Shown one piece after another: positions 54,249 through 63,607 of a stretch of DNA of 64,000 nt. The notes below the pieces were generated by a model, which saw nothing but the letters and a program-made list of their open reading frames with translations, did no database searches and was not told the origin of the DNA. This stretch comes from Richelia sinica FACHB-800 (GTDB lineage Bacteria; Cyanobacteriota; Cyanobacteriia; Cyanobacteriales; Nostocaceae), in the NCBI RefSeq assembly GCF_014698825.1, contig NZ_JACJTT010000008.1, positions 1-64,000 of the forward strand. The letters are read 5' to 3'. A program made the position numbers and the translations under genes. The first letter of the stretch is position 1; every line of letters starts with the position of its first letter.

Positions 54249-55574
54249 ATGATTTTGGCAGGAAAAAAGCCGCAATCAAGGGTCAAAAAACCAAGTACCA
54301 AATCTACCAGCCGATTGATGAATAACCAGACTTTATTGATTTCCTGTGTGTTGGGACTAGGATTATTAACAACTAGTTGTGGCTCACTACCTAAAGAATC
54401 AGCGGAAGCCCAATCTAGACGACCAAGGGGTGAGAAAAAAGCAACATCTGTAGATGTAGCGATCGCTCGTACCAACTTATTACGCTCCCAACCAGACTAT
54501 ATTGGGAATACTGCCCCTTATCGTACCGTGTCAGTGCGATCGCAAGTTGAAGGCAGACTACTAGCACTTAACCTCGATGTCGGTGATAACGTTAACAAAG
54601 GGCAAACCATCGGCCAGTTAGACGACACCTTGCTAGTTACATCCTTCAAGCAAGCCGAAGCCGAACAAGCGGCCCGCGAATCAGAAGTAGCTAGGGCCAA
54701 AACTCAAGTTAGTAATGCCCAAGCAGAAGTAGAAAAAGCCAGATTGGAACTAGTCCAAGCAGAGGCAGACTCCCAAAGGTTGCAAAAATTATATAAACAG
54801 GGAGCAATCGCCGAGCAAAGCGCCCAACAAGCCAAAACTAGAGCTAAAACCGCCGCTCAAGCCCTACGAGCCGCTATGGAGCAAGTACGCACCGAAAAAC
54901 AAGCCGTAGCAGCTGCCCAAGGTCGAGTATTCTCCCAAAAAGCCGCAGTTAGTGCCACCCAAGAACGCCGTTCCTATGCCCGCCTATATTCTCCCATCAC
55001 CGGCGTAGTCACAGAAAAAATTACAGAACCAGGTAACTTATTACAGCCAGGTAGCGAAGTTTTAAAAATTGCTGACTTTAGTCGCGTTAAAGTGGTGGTG
55101 CAAGTTTCCGAATTAGAACTAGCCAGCATTCAGGTTGGTCAGTCTGTACAGGTGCGGTTAGATGCCTTTCCTGGCAAAACCTTTGTGGGGAAAGTAGAAC
55201 GTATTTCCCCTGTTGCAGATGCCACAGCAAGATTAATCCCCATAGAAATCGTCATCACCAACAGTGATGGCAAAATTGGTAGTGGACTCTTAGCTAGAGT
55301 AAATTTTGCCTCCCCAACACCACAGCGCGTTGTGGTGCCCCAAATAGCTATTAGCGAAAGTAAATCTAATAGCCCCACACAAACCCTGTTTACTATCCAA
55401 GAAAGAGAGGGCAAAGCTAAAGTCAAAGCCAAAACAGTGACTGTAGGCAAAACAGCCGATGGCAAAGTAGAAATTTTATCTGGGTTAAAACCTGGAGAAA
55501 AATATGTTGTGCGTAGTAGCAAACCCCTCAAAGATGGGGAGATGGTGAATTTATCAATTCTGTCAGAAAAATAG
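54249..55574 (+). CDS. RND efflux periplasmic adaptor (HlyD/AcrA-like lipoprotein)
   Basis: The 441-residue adaptor links the RND pump to an outer-membrane channel. The N-terminus has a basic stretch, a hydrophobic segment (LLISCVLGLGLLTTSCG) and a lipobox-like LTTSC with Cys at about 43. Then follow a biotinyl-lipoyl motif (VEGRLLALNLDVGDNVNKGQ), a long coiled coil (about 125-235, QAEAEQAARESEVARAKTQV), a second lipoyl half (YSPITGVVTEKITEPGNLLQ) and beta-barrel domains. The ATG at 54249 has a ribosome-binding site; an internal ATG at 54318 just before the signal segment is the alternative. The pump gene follows after 52 bp. Confidence 0.92.
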   Translation: MILAGKKPQSRVKKPSTKSTSRLMNNQTLLISCVLGLGLLTTSCGSLPKESAEAQSRRPRGEKKATSVDVAIARTNLLRSQPDYIGNTAPYRTVSVRSQVEGRLLALNLDVGDNVNKGQTIGQLDDTLLVTSFKQAEAEQAARESEVARAKTQVSNAQAEVEKARLELVQAEADSQRLQKLYKQGAIAEQSAQQAKTRAKTAAQALRAAMEQVRTEKQAVAAAQGRVFSQKAAVSATQERRSYARLYSPITGVVTEKITEPGNLLQPGSEVLKIADFSRVKVVVQVSELELASIQVGQSVQVRLDAFPGKTFVGKVERISPVADATARLIPIEIVITNSDGKIGSGLLARVNFASPTPQRVVVPQIAISESKSNSPTQTLFTIQEREGKAKVKAKTVTVGKTADGKVEILSGLKPGEKYVVRSSKPLKDGEMVNLSILSEK

Positions 55575-55626
55575 AATTTTCAATTAGCAATTTCTTGATT
55601 AAATCCTGATTTTTCAACTCCTCAAA

Positions 55627-58600
55627 ATGCAGCAAACAAAACATCTGAGTGGATTTAGTATTAGTGCTATTTCCATCCGCCAACATATTGGTACACTCAT
55701 GTTGACCTTAGCTGTCATCGTCCTGGGTGTATTTTTCATTTTACGTTTACCTGTAGACTTACTCCCGTCAATTACCTATCCCCGCATTGGTGTGCGAATT
55801 GAAGCCCCAGGCATCTCCCCAGAGGTAGCAATTGATGAAGTCACCAAACCCCTAGAAGAAGCTTTTTCTGCCACTGAAGGTGTGATTCAAGTCTTTTCCC
55901 GCACTCGTGAAGGTCAAGTCAGCTTAGATTTGTACTTTCAACCGGGAGGTAATATTGACCAGGCCCTCAATGATGCTACGGCAGCTTTTAACCGTGCTAG
56001 AAACCGTTTGCCAGACACCATTGAAGAACCACGCATATTTAAATTTGATCCGTCCCAAGCCCCTGTGTATGAACTAGCATTAACTTCAACTTCCCTCGAA
56101 GGAGTTGATTTGCGGGTATTTGGGGAAGAAGAATTAGCCCGCGAATTGGGTGTAGTTCCAGGAGTGGCAGGTGTAGACATATCAGGAGGAGTGAGAGAAG
56201 AAGTACGGGTAAATATTGACCTAGACCGTCTCCAAGCTTTGGGTGTGGGTCTAACGGAAGTTATCAACCAACTCACCAACCGTAACCAAGATATTTCTGG
56301 TGGTCGGCTTTTAGGAACAAATTCTGAACCTTTAACCCGCACTGTTGGCCGCTTTCAAAATGCAGAAGATATTAGTAATCTTTCCTTTGAAGTTACTAAT
56401 CCTAACTCTAATGCTAAAAATCGCGTTTATTTGCGAGACTTTGCGGAAGTTATAGATGGTGCAGAAAAACAACGAATTTATGTTTTTCTCAATGGCGATG
56501 AAGCCGTAAAAGTCAGTATTCAAAAGCAGCCAGACGCTAATACCATCACCGTTGTGGATGCGGTGAAAAAACGACTAGAAGAATTAAAACAATCTGGTGT
56601 AATTCCCCCTGGTGCCAATCTAACACCCACTTTAGATGAATCCAAATTTATCCGTGATTCTATCGCCAATGTTACCAGTTCTGGATTAATTGGGTCAGCA
56701 TTAGCAGCGATCGCTGTATTACTATTTCTCGGTTCTCTCCGCCAAACCTTAATTATCGTTCTGGCCATTCCCCTAGCTACCTTAGCTGCCATTATTTTAA
56801 TGGGGTTATTTGGCTTATCCATCAATGTATTTAGCTTAGGTGGTTTAGCCTTGGGGGTGGGAATTGTGGTTGATAACTCCATTGTAATGCTAGAGAACAT
56901 CGCCGAAGGGGCTGGTTTAACTCCTGGCAAAATCACCAGAAGTCGGTTAAATAAACGCCAACTGATTGACCAAGCAGAACAAAGTAGTCGGGAAGTAGAA
57001 TCAGCCTTAATTGCATCTACCAGTACCAACCTTGTAGCCGTATTACCATTTTTGTTGATTGGTGGTTTTATCTCTTTATTATTCAACGAGTTAATTCTCA
57101 CTATCAGCTTTGCTGTGGCAGCTTCCATCTTAATTGCTGTCACCATTGTGCCGATGTTAACTTCCCGGTTGCTGGGCATACCCTTTTCTAGTTCTCTGAG
57201 CAATTTTTGGCTATTACAAGAATTTAATCTGCGGTTTGATGCGGCAACTAGGGCCTATGGCGGCTTCTTATCAGGTGTACTGCACTGGCGATGGTTAACT
57301 ATAGCGATCGCTACTATGCTATTAGGTATCAGTAGTTGGTGGATGCTGCCCCAAATTCCCCAAGAAATTCTCCCTCGCATCAACACTGGACAAGTCACCT
57401 TATTTGCCCAATTTCCCCCCGGCACACCCCTAGAAACCAATCAAAAGGTGATGAAAGCGGTTGATGAAATTCTCAGCCAGCAGCCAGAAACAGAATATGT
57501 ATTTTCTAGCATTGGTGGTTTTTTCTTTGGTAGCAACACCACCGCTAATCCCCTACGTAGTTCTAGCACCATTACCCTGAAGCCAGGTAGTAGTGTAGAC
57601 ACCTATATAGAACGAGTTACCCAACAATTTAACAAACTCAACTTAGTCGATATTCGTCTCCGTCTTGCCCCTGGTCAAGTGCGGGGTTTAATTCTCAACA
57701 ACTCCCCCACACGTAATGCCGATGTTGACCTGATTTTGCAATCTAATAACGCCCAGGCATTAGAAACTACAGGCCGTGACTTATTAGCCACCTTAGAAGA
57801 AAAAGTCACCTCAGTCAGATTTCGTCCTGATGCCGATGCACGTCAACCTGAAATCAAAATTCTTCCCGACTGGGAACGAGTGGCCAAAGTCGGTTTAAAT
57901 ACCAGAGAAATTGGTCAAACTATTCAAACTGCCATTGAAGGTAGCGTCCCTACCCAACTCCAACGGGATAACAGATTAGTAGATGTTCGTGTCCAATTAA
58001 ACGAAACATCCGTTCAAACAGCTTCTCAATTGGCAAGAATACCTTTATTTGTAGAAGACAACTATCAAATTCGCTTAAGTGATGTAGCGACCATTGTAGA
58101 AGGTCAAGCACCAGGAGAAATTCAACGTATTAATCAACGTCAGGTCTTCTTAATTGCAGGCAACTTAACGGAAGGTGCTAGCCTCAGTCAAGCTTTAGCC
58201 CAAGTCAATCAAGTGGTGAATGATTTTGATTTACCTGAGGGAGTTACCATCCTACCCAGTGCCACCGCGGAATCAAATCAGCAATTACAATCTTCCCTGC
58301 AACTGCTAGGTGGTTTAGCAACCTTCCTCGTATTTGTAGTCATGGCAGTACAATATAACTCCCTCATTGACCCATTAGTCATTATGTTTACCATTCCCCT
58401 GGCCTTAGCAGGAGGAATTTTTGGACTCTACATCACTAACACACCCATCGGTGCTACCGTCATCGTCGGTGCAGTTTTATTGGTGGGTATTGTGGTGAAC
58501 AACGCCATTATTATGGTGGAACTAGCCAATCAACTTCGAGAAAAAGACAAAATCGACCGTCAAACAGCCATTTTAAAAGCCGCACCCCAACGCCTCCGCC

Positions 58601-58830
58601 CAGTTTTAATGACCACCATCACCACCGTGTTAGGTATGTTTCCCCTAGCTTTAGGAATGGGGGATGGTTCGGAATTTCTCCAACCGTTGGGAATAGTCGT
58701 CTTTGCTGGCTTATCCTTAGCCACAGTGCTGACTTTATTTATCATTCCCTGTTTTTACACTCTGCTGCACGACCTACTCAGTTGGCGCTGGGCAAAACCT
58801 TTGTTGAAGTTAGTTAGTGGCAATTCATAG
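55627..58830 (+). CDS. RND efflux pump inner-membrane permease
   Basis: This 1067-residue AcrB-type permease has 12 membrane spans in the 1+5+1+5 pattern: span 1 near 20-40, a porter loop with YPRIGVRIEAPGISPEVAID, spans 2-6 with GGLALGVGIVVDNSIVMLEN carrying the proton-relay Asp, a second loop, and spans 8-12 with VIVGAVLLVGIVVNNAIIMV. In the second half the relay-type residues are replaced as in HAE1 relatives. It should exchange protons for hydrophobic compounds. It forms an operon with the adaptor; no outer-membrane TolC gene is in the window. Confidence 0.95.
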   Translation: MQQTKHLSGFSISAISIRQHIGTLMLTLAVIVLGVFFILRLPVDLLPSITYPRIGVRIEAPGISPEVAIDEVTKPLEEAFSATEGVIQVFSRTREGQVSLDLYFQPGGNIDQALNDATAAFNRARNRLPDTIEEPRIFKFDPSQAPVYELALTSTSLEGVDLRVFGEEELARELGVVPGVAGVDISGGVREEVRVNIDLDRLQALGVGLTEVINQLTNRNQDISGGRLLGTNSEPLTRTVGRFQNAEDISNLSFEVTNPNSNAKNRVYLRDFAEVIDGAEKQRIYVFLNGDEAVKVSIQKQPDANTITVVDAVKKRLEELKQSGVIPPGANLTPTLDESKFIRDSIANVTSSGLIGSALAAIAVLLFLGSLRQTLIIVLAIPLATLAAIILMGLFGLSINVFSLGGLALGVGIVVDNSIVMLENIAEGAGLTPGKITRSRLNKRQLIDQAEQSSREVESALIASTSTNLVAVLPFLLIGGFISLLFNELILTISFAVAASILIAVTIVPMLTSRLLGIPFSSSLSNFWLLQEFNLRFDAATRAYGGFLSGVLHWRWLTIAIATMLLGISSWWMLPQIPQEILPRINTGQVTLFAQFPPGTPLETNQKVMKAVDEILSQQPETEYVFSSIGGFFFGSNTTANPLRSSSTITLKPGSSVDTYIERVTQQFNKLNLVDIRLRLAPGQVRGLILNNSPTRNADVDLILQSNNAQALETTGRDLLATLEEKVTSVRFRPDADARQPEIKILPDWERVAKVGLNTREIGQTIQTAIEGSVPTQLQRDNRLVDVRVQLNETSVQTASQLARIPLFVEDNYQIRLSDVATIVEGQAPGEIQRINQRQVFLIAGNLTEGASLSQALAQVNQVVNDFDLPEGVTILPSATAESNQQLQSSLQLLGGLATFLVFVVMAVQYNSLIDPLVIMFTIPLALAGGIFGLYITNTPIGATVIVGAVLLVGIVVNNAIIMVELANQLREKDKIDRQTAILKAAPQRLRPVLMTTITTVLGMFPLALGMGDGSEFLQPLGIVVFAGLSLATVLTLFIIPCFYTLLHDLLSWRWAKPLLKLVSGNS

Positions 58831-58854
58831 GATGGTATCAGGAATTCAGAAGTT

Positions 58855-58922
58855 CAGGAGTATGCCTACGGCACGCTGCGCGAACAGAAGTTCAGGAGTT
58901 CAGAAGTTCAGAAGTTCAGAAT
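58855..58922. repeat. SDR-like element with AGTTCAG tandem units
   Basis: GGAGTATGCCTACGGCACGC followed by TGCGCGAACAG is a reverse-orientation SDR copy; it is followed by several AGAAGTTCAG units. Confidence 0.75.
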
Positions 58923-58923
58923 T

Positions 58924-59005
58924 ATGGCTGCGCCACGCTACACGAACAGGAGTTTAAAAATGCAAGAATTAAACAGTAACGGTATGAATTATTCTGCAAC
59001 TTCTG
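58924..59005. repeat. About 85-bp dispersed repeat, copy 2 (inverted)
   Basis: Reverse complement of this stretch, starting ACAGAAGTTGCAGAATAATT, matches 46844-46930 along its length, ending in an SDR-like core (TGCGCCACGCTACACGAACA on the plus strand). Confidence 0.75.
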
Positions 59006-59008
59006 TAC

Positions 59009-59062
59009 GGGCGGGTTTACCAAAATTCTCGTTCATAGTTGATGATATCTGTAAACCCGCCC
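59009..59062. repeat. Long-stem inverted repeat
   Basis: GGGCGGGTTTAC (59009-59020) and GTAAACCCGCCC (59051-59062) form a perfect 12-bp stem with a 30-base loop. It sits between the converging RND and glycosyltransferase genes, so it may terminate transcription; it also looks like a member of a dispersed Nostoc repeat family. Confidence 0.75.
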
Positions 59063-59079
59063 CTACTGCCTCCTATCTC

Positions 59080-60138
59080 CTATCCCACCAACTCCCGATA
59101 TATAGCCAAAGTTTCCTCATGAACGCGGGCAACATTCAACCATTCTAGGTTTTGTTTTGCCCGGTGCTTCCACTCTTGGAGTCTATCGGAGTTGCTTAAT
59201 AACTGGGCTAAAGCTTCTGCTAAAGCCTGACTATCCTTAGCTGGTACTAATACACCAGCTTTTCCATTATCTAAGGCTTCAGGAATACCATCTACCTGTG
59301 TAGCGACAATAGCCACCCCTGCTTCTCTAGCTTCCGAAAGCACCAAAGGACAGGGGTCACGGTGGGAAGCTAGGACAAAAATATCGCCAGCTAGGAGATA
59401 GGATTGCGGTTCTGGTTGAAATCCTTCAAAATGGATGCGATCGCTCACCGCTGTTTTCTTGGCTTGAGCAACAAACATCTCTTTGTCTGGCCCATTCCCC
59501 ACTAAATATAAATGCACATCAGGAAAGTCTGGCGCAATTTTCTCAAAAGCGGCAATTAATTCTGCTATGCCCTTCCGTTCATACATTCCTGCTACAGTAG
59601 CGATTGCTGGACGTTGTAATTTTAAAGGCTCATACTTGGATATTTTTCTCGTCCTTGGACTCCCCAACGTCCCATTTCTCACCACCCGCAGCTTATTTTG
59701 GTTAATACCACGCCGTACCATCGAATCTTGAACAGCCTGACTCACCGCTATGACCCTTTCTGCCAAACCCATCAATACACTGGCACGCTGGAATTCATTA
59801 TGTACCGTAGATACTAAAGCATATTTATAACCCAGACGGAAAGTGCTAGCTAAAACTATCCCCGTCATCATATGGGCATGAACAATCTGCGGCTGGAATT
59901 TTTTGATCATACCTCGATACGCGATCGCTGCCTTTATTAAATTGGCAGGATTTCTACTTAAATCTAAAGAGTAATGTTGGACTCCAAATTTACATAATAA
60001 TTCCTCATACTCTCCTCCCGCCGAAATTACAGCCACATCATGACCACTTTCAGCTTGTAGACAAGCCAGATCCACTGCTACATTGACAATTCCATTCCCG
60101 ATTTCTTGAACATGATTCAATATATGTATGATTTGCAT
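59080..60138 (-). CDS. Glycosyltransferase family 4 (GT-B)
   Basis: The 352-residue protein has the two Rossmann domains of GT-B enzymes. The N-domain starts MQIIHILNHVQEIGNGIVNV, with the acceptor-loop GIVNVAVDLACLQ; the C-domain contains ATVAGMYERKGIAELIAAFE, VHLYLVGNGPDKEMF and the donor-site EX7E motif around LVLSEAREAGVAIVATQVDG. It most likely adds sugars in polysaccharide or glycan synthesis; donor and acceptor unknown. It converges with the RND gene. Confidence 0.9.
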   Translation of the reverse strand: MQIIHILNHVQEIGNGIVNVAVDLACLQAESGHDVAVISAGGEYEELLCKFGVQHYSLDLSRNPANLIKAAIAYRGMIKKFQPQIVHAHMMTGIVLASTFRLGYKYALVSTVHNEFQRASVLMGLAERVIAVSQAVQDSMVRRGINQNKLRVVRNGTLGSPRTRKISKYEPLKLQRPAIATVAGMYERKGIAELIAAFEKIAPDFPDVHLYLVGNGPDKEMFVAQAKKTAVSDRIHFEGFQPEPQSYLLAGDIFVLASHRDPCPLVLSEAREAGVAIVATQVDGIPEALDNGKAGVLVPAKDSQALAEALAQLLSNSDRLQEWKHRAKQNLEWLNVARVHEETLAIYRELVG

Positions 60139-60311
60139 AACCTTTAAAAGGCATTTTAAAACTTTAATTGAGACGACAATTCCTATCTATCATATCTTTT
60201 TTAATATTTTTAATTTGTATTAAAAGCCCTATTCTTGGCTAATTTATAATCTTTAAATCACTCTTGTCGATATCTTTAAATAAAAGATTTTTTAGGAAAA
60301 TTATTTTCAAT

Positions 60312-61250
60312 TTAGTACAAAACAATTTTTCTAATATTTAACTTATTCAATTTGCATCTACGCATGATCAAAACACAGCATAAAATTTTCCAAGCATTCA
60401 GTGAAAATATCCTCATATCCATTAGCGATAAGAAACCTTTTAAATTTCTCTGCTTCACAGCAACCATCAGCCAATGTAATTGTAAATAAGCCGTAATCTC
60501 TTCAAACTTAGGAATAGATGAACGATATTTTTCATTTACTAAAGCATAAATTTTCTGCTTAACTGCCACATTGGCAGTCAACCGCTCAGATAAGGAAATT
60601 TTTTGATTAAATGCACCACTCCACATAGTACGATAGGCTAAACATTGATTCAGGAAAATTGCATCGCCGAACTGGGAAATGCGAATCCAAGAATCAATAT
60701 CATCACAATTAGTATTAAATGTAGAATCCCATCCACCAGTTTCCATAAACACATCACGACGACAAGCAACTTGTACTGGTGTCCCAAAGGGTAAAACATC
60801 AAGCAGCATCCCGTAGTGAATATCTGCCTGAGGAGTGTAATAAGCTAAACCTGGCCCAAATCTAGGAGTTTTGCTCAGTTCCACACCATTACTTTCAACC
60901 TGAGCCGCAACACAAGAGCAAATCACAGCCTCAGGATGCTTTTTAATGGCTTTAGCCATTTCTTCCAAGCAATGGGGGGCAAGATAATCATCATCATCCA
61001 AAAATTTGATCCACTCACCCCTAGACTTGAGCACTCCATCATTTACCGTCGCTGCATGGCCAAGATTTGCTTGATGACGATGATAAACAACTTTATTACC
61101 TAAACTTTTGACAAAAGCTTCTGTTTCATCAGCAGAGCAGTCATCTACCACCAATATTTCACAATCTACTGTTTGGTTACATGCAGATTCTATAGCTCGC
61201 CTAAGTAAATTAACACGATTATAGGTGGTAATTACGACAGTAAATAACAT
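60312..61250 (-). CDS. Glycosyltransferase family 2 (GT-A)
   Basis: The 312-residue GT-A protein contains FTVVITTYNRVNLLRRAIES, the nucleotide-sugar motif EILVVDDCSADETEAF, and WIKFLDDDDYLAPHC with the DxD-type metal site; the catalytic Asp is probably in TNCDDIDSWIRIS. I chose the ATG at 61250 (MLFTVVITTYNR) over the GTG at 61271 because it matches typical family starts. It forms a same-strand pair with the GT4 gene and probably works in the same exopolysaccharide or surface-glycan pathway. Confidence 0.88.
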   Translation of the reverse strand: MLFTVVITTYNRVNLLRRAIESACNQTVDCEILVVDDCSADETEAFVKSLGNKVVYHRHQANLGHAATVNDGVLKSRGEWIKFLDDDDYLAPHCLEEMAKAIKKHPEAVICSCVAAQVESNGVELSKTPRFGPGLAYYTPQADIHYGMLLDVLPFGTPVQVACRRDVFMETGGWDSTFNTNCDDIDSWIRISQFGDAIFLNQCLAYRTMWSGAFNQKISLSERLTANVAVKQKIYALVNEKYRSSIPKFEEITAYLQLHWLMVAVKQRNLKGFLSLMDMRIFSLNAWKILCCVLIMRRCKLNKLNIRKIVLY

Positions 61251-61424
61251 ATCAACATATAATTGTACCACTTTGTCAGTGTATCACTTGTATCATTTTT
61301 AATAAATCAGTCAAATTTGGTAAATTTATGGTGCATGTCGTCTGAAAAAACTTTTGGCTGGACTCTCAGGCATTAATAGTTTTATGATTAATGATCGTGA
61401 GATTTTTCAGAAGAAAAAGAAGCC

Positions 61425-61787
61425 ATGAACGCTCAAGAGATTATCCGCTCTATAGAAGCGGAACAATTAAAGTCTAATTTGCCTGATATTTACGTTGGTG
61501 ACACAGTTAAAGTCGGAGTCAAAATTAAAGAAGGCGATAAATACCGTGTCCAACCTTACGAAGGAGTAGTAATTGCTAAACGCAACGGCGGTATCAACGA
61601 AACAATTACAGTCCGTCGAGTTTTCCAAGGTGTGGGTGTTGAGCGGGTGTTCTTATTGCACTCTCCCCGGATTGAAAGCATTAAAGTTATCCGTCGTGGT
61701 AAAGTGCGTCGTGCCAAACTCTACTATCTACGCGATCGCGTTGGTAAAGCAACTCGTATCAAACAACGTTTCGACCGCGCTCTGTAA
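61425..61787 (+). CDS. rplS: 50S ribosomal protein L19
   Basis: L19 lies at the subunit interface. The 120 residues contain [40 protein letters not shown] and [20 protein letters not shown], diagnostic of L19. It opens the second translation-gene cluster of the window and is followed by a terminator and the tRNA-Trp gene. Confidence 0.97.
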   Translation: MNAQEIIRSIEAEQLKSNLPDIYVGDTVKVGVKIKEGDKYRVQPYEGVVIAKRNGGINETITVRRVFQGVGVERVFLLHSPRIESIKVIRRGKVRRAKLYYLRDRVGKATRIKQRFDRAL

Positions 61788-61822
61788 TTCCCTCCTGCCC
61801 AGGAGAGAAGTCTGTACTAGTA

Positions 61823-61850
61823 AGCGGCATCTGCCGCTGATTTGCTTTTT
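61823..61850 (+). terminator. Terminator of rplS
   Basis: AGCGGC-ATCT-GCCGCT (61823-61838) is followed by GATTTGCTTTTT. Placed 35 bases after the rplS stop. Confidence 0.75.
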
Positions 61851-61870
61851 CCCAAAAATTCTGTTATAAT
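61842..61870 (+). promoter_or_regulatory. Probable promoter of trnW (secE cluster)
   Basis: TATAAT at 61865-61870 with TTGCTT at 61842-61847 and a 17-base spacer. The -35 match is modest; it overlaps the T tract of the rplS terminator and lies 64 bases before tRNA-Trp. Confidence 0.5.
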
Positions 61871-61933
61871 CACAAACGAATTGTGTTAAACTAGAAAAAG
61901 TTCAGCGCAATCACTGAAACCAAGATAGCTTGT

Positions 61934-62006
61934 GCGCTCTTAGTTCAGTTGGTAGAACGCAGGTCTCCAAAACCTGATGTCGGGGGTTCAAGTCCTCCAG
62001 GGCGCG
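61934..62006 (+). tRNA. tRNA-Trp (anticodon CCA)
   Basis: The 73-base gene folds with acceptor GCGCTCT/AGGGCGC, D-arm GTTC...GAAC, anticodon stem CAGGT/ACCTG with loop CTCCAAA giving anticodon CCA, T-loop TTCAAGT in GGGGG-TTCAAGT-CCTCC, and discriminator G. CCA is not encoded. A position just before secE is common in cyanobacteria. Confidence 0.93.
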
Positions 62007-62194
62007 CTCAACAGGAAAAAATATTGCCCGAAGCAAAAACGCTCATGCTTATCCAGCAAAAAGCGTCTATTATTTCGGGTATAATTATTTTTTACTAGCA
62101 GCTTTCTTGTGTCCAGAACATAAGGTCGAAGCTGAACACCTTAGTTCACTAAAACAAGGTGATAGCTATCTAAGAAACGGGGGGTACAACGACC

Positions 62195-62416
62195 GTGGCC
62201 AAAAAAAACGAAGCAGAAATAGCAGAAACTGCCAATGGCTTTAGCTTAAACAACTTCATCCAAGGCATTAAAGAAGAACTGGAAAAAGTAGTTTGGCCCA
62301 GTCGCAAGCAGTTGGTGAGCGAATCAGCAGCTGTGTTATTAATGGTGACGCTCTCCGCCTCTTTGATATACTTGGTCGATGGATTGTTTGCTTGGGCAGC
62401 AAAACAGGTATTCTGA
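62195..62416 (+). CDS. secE: Protein translocase subunit SecE
   Basis: The 73-residue SecE starts with GTG at 62195. It has the short bacterial form: an amphipathic stretch with FIQGIKEELEKVVWPSRKQL, the conserved WPSR motif, and a single membrane span (about 43-63). The stop overlaps the nusG ATG (TGATG), the standard secE-nusG coupling. It partners SecY (8827-10140). Confidence 0.96.
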   Translation: MAKKNEAEIAETANGFSLNNFIQGIKEELEKVVWPSRKQLVSESAAVLLMVTLSASLIYLVDGLFAWAAKQVF

Positions 62417-63048
62417 TGAATTCTGCAACAGACGAACCACGCGACTCGGAGTTGCAGTCTGAGGAAGCACTAGAAACAGCGATAAAAGAAGCACGCTGGT
62501 ATGCAGTGCAAGTGGCCTCTGGCTGTGAAAAGCGCGTAAAAACAAACTTAGAGCAACGCATCCAAACTTTTGACGTAGCTGACAAAATCATCCAAGTAGA
62601 AATTCCCCACACACCTGCGGTGAAAATTCGTAAGGATGGCAGCCGTCAGCATACAGAGGAAAAAGTATTCCCTGGTTATGTTTTAGTGCGGATGATAATG
62701 AGTGATGATACCTGGCAGGTGGTACGTAACACCTCCCACGTCATTAATTTTGTGGGAGCGGAACAGAAGCGTGGTAGCGGCAAAGGACGCGGCCACGTTA
62801 AGCCATTACCCCTGAGTCACTCAGAAGTAGAACGTATATTCAAACAAACCAGTGAACAAGAACCAGTAGTCAAAATTGATATGGCTACAGGTGATAAGAT
62901 AGTCGTGCTTTCAGGCCCATTCAAGGACTTTGAAGGCGAGGTGATTGAAGTTTCCCCAGAACGGAGTAAGCTAAAAGCTCTGCTCTCGATCTTTGGACGA
63001 GATACACCAGTAGAATTGGAATTTAATCAGGTAGAAAAACAGAGCTAA
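62416..63048 (+). CDS. nusG: Transcription elongation/antitermination factor NusG
   Basis: NusG binds RNA polymerase and links transcription to translation and Rho. The ATG at 62416 gives 210 residues (MNSATDEPRDSELQSEEALE); the upstream open frame belongs to the secE region. The NGN domain has RWYAVQVASGCEKRVKTNLE-like sequence (here ARWYAVQVASGCEKR) and VFPGYVLVRMIMSDDTWQVV; the C-terminal KOW is KIVVLSGPFKDFEGEVIEVS. An acidic N-terminal tail of about 30 residues precedes it. rplK follows after six bases. Confidence 0.97.
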   Translation: MNSATDEPRDSELQSEEALETAIKEARWYAVQVASGCEKRVKTNLEQRIQTFDVADKIIQVEIPHTPAVKIRKDGSRQHTEEKVFPGYVLVRMIMSDDTWQVVRNTSHVINFVGAEQKRGSGKGRGHVKPLPLSHSEVERIFKQTSEQEPVVKIDMATGDKIVVLSGPFKDFEGEVIEVSPERSKLKALLSIFGRDTPVELEFNQVEKQS

Positions 63049-63054
63049 ATACCA

Positions 63055-63480
63055 ATGGCGAAGAAAGTAGTAGCGGTCATTAAATTGGCCCTGAATGCTG
63101 GAAAAGCCAACCCAGCACCGCCAGTGGGCCCTGCACTGGGTCAACACGGCGTGAACATCATGATGTTCTGCAAAGAGTACAATGCCAAAACCGCTGACCA
63201 AGCTGGTATGGTAATTCCCGTCGAAATCTCCGTTTATGAAGACCGGAGTTTCACCTTTGTACTCAAAACTCCTCCAGCATCAGTTTTGATTCGGAAAGCA
63301 GCGAAGATTGAAAGAGGCTCCAATGAACCCAACAAAAAGAAAGTTGGGAAAATCACCAGAGCACAGTTGAAGGAAATCGCCCAAACCAAACTTCCTGACC
63401 TCAATGCTAACGACATTGATGCAGCCATGAAGATTGTGGAAGGAACCGCCAAAAACATGGGTGTAACAGTCACAGATTAG
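63055..63480 (+). CDS. rplK: 50S ribosomal protein L11
   Basis: L11 forms the GTPase-associated stalk base. The 141 residues include [20 protein letters not shown], the [15 protein letters not shown] block and [20 protein letters not shown]. It is followed by a 127-bp spacer with GGTGACA repeats before rplA. Confidence 0.97.
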   Translation: MAKKVVAVIKLALNAGKANPAPPVGPALGQHGVNIMMFCKEYNAKTADQAGMVIPVEISVYEDRSFTFVLKTPPASVLIRKAAKIERGSNEPNKKKVGKITRAQLKEIAQTKLPDLNANDIDAAMKIVEGTAKNMGVTVTD

Positions 63481-63511
63481 GTGACAGATGACAGGTGACA
63501 GGTGACAGTAA
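63480..63511. repeat. GGTGACA tandem repeat in rplK-rplA spacer
   Basis: GGTGACAGATGACAGGTGAC followed by AGGTGACAG has three to four heptamer units directly after the rplK stop, a spacer in which L1-binding leaders occur in other bacteria. Confidence 0.75.
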
Positions 63512-63607
63512 ATAAGAAAATAACTACTAACATCTGACAACTGACCATTAACAAAAACATTATCGGGGGAGAGGCTAACAGCTTCGAGATGACCCCAGGA
63601 GAAAAGA

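Noticed and set aside
56520-57203. 227-residue minus-strand open frame
   Set aside because: Antisense shadow of the RND permease coding region.
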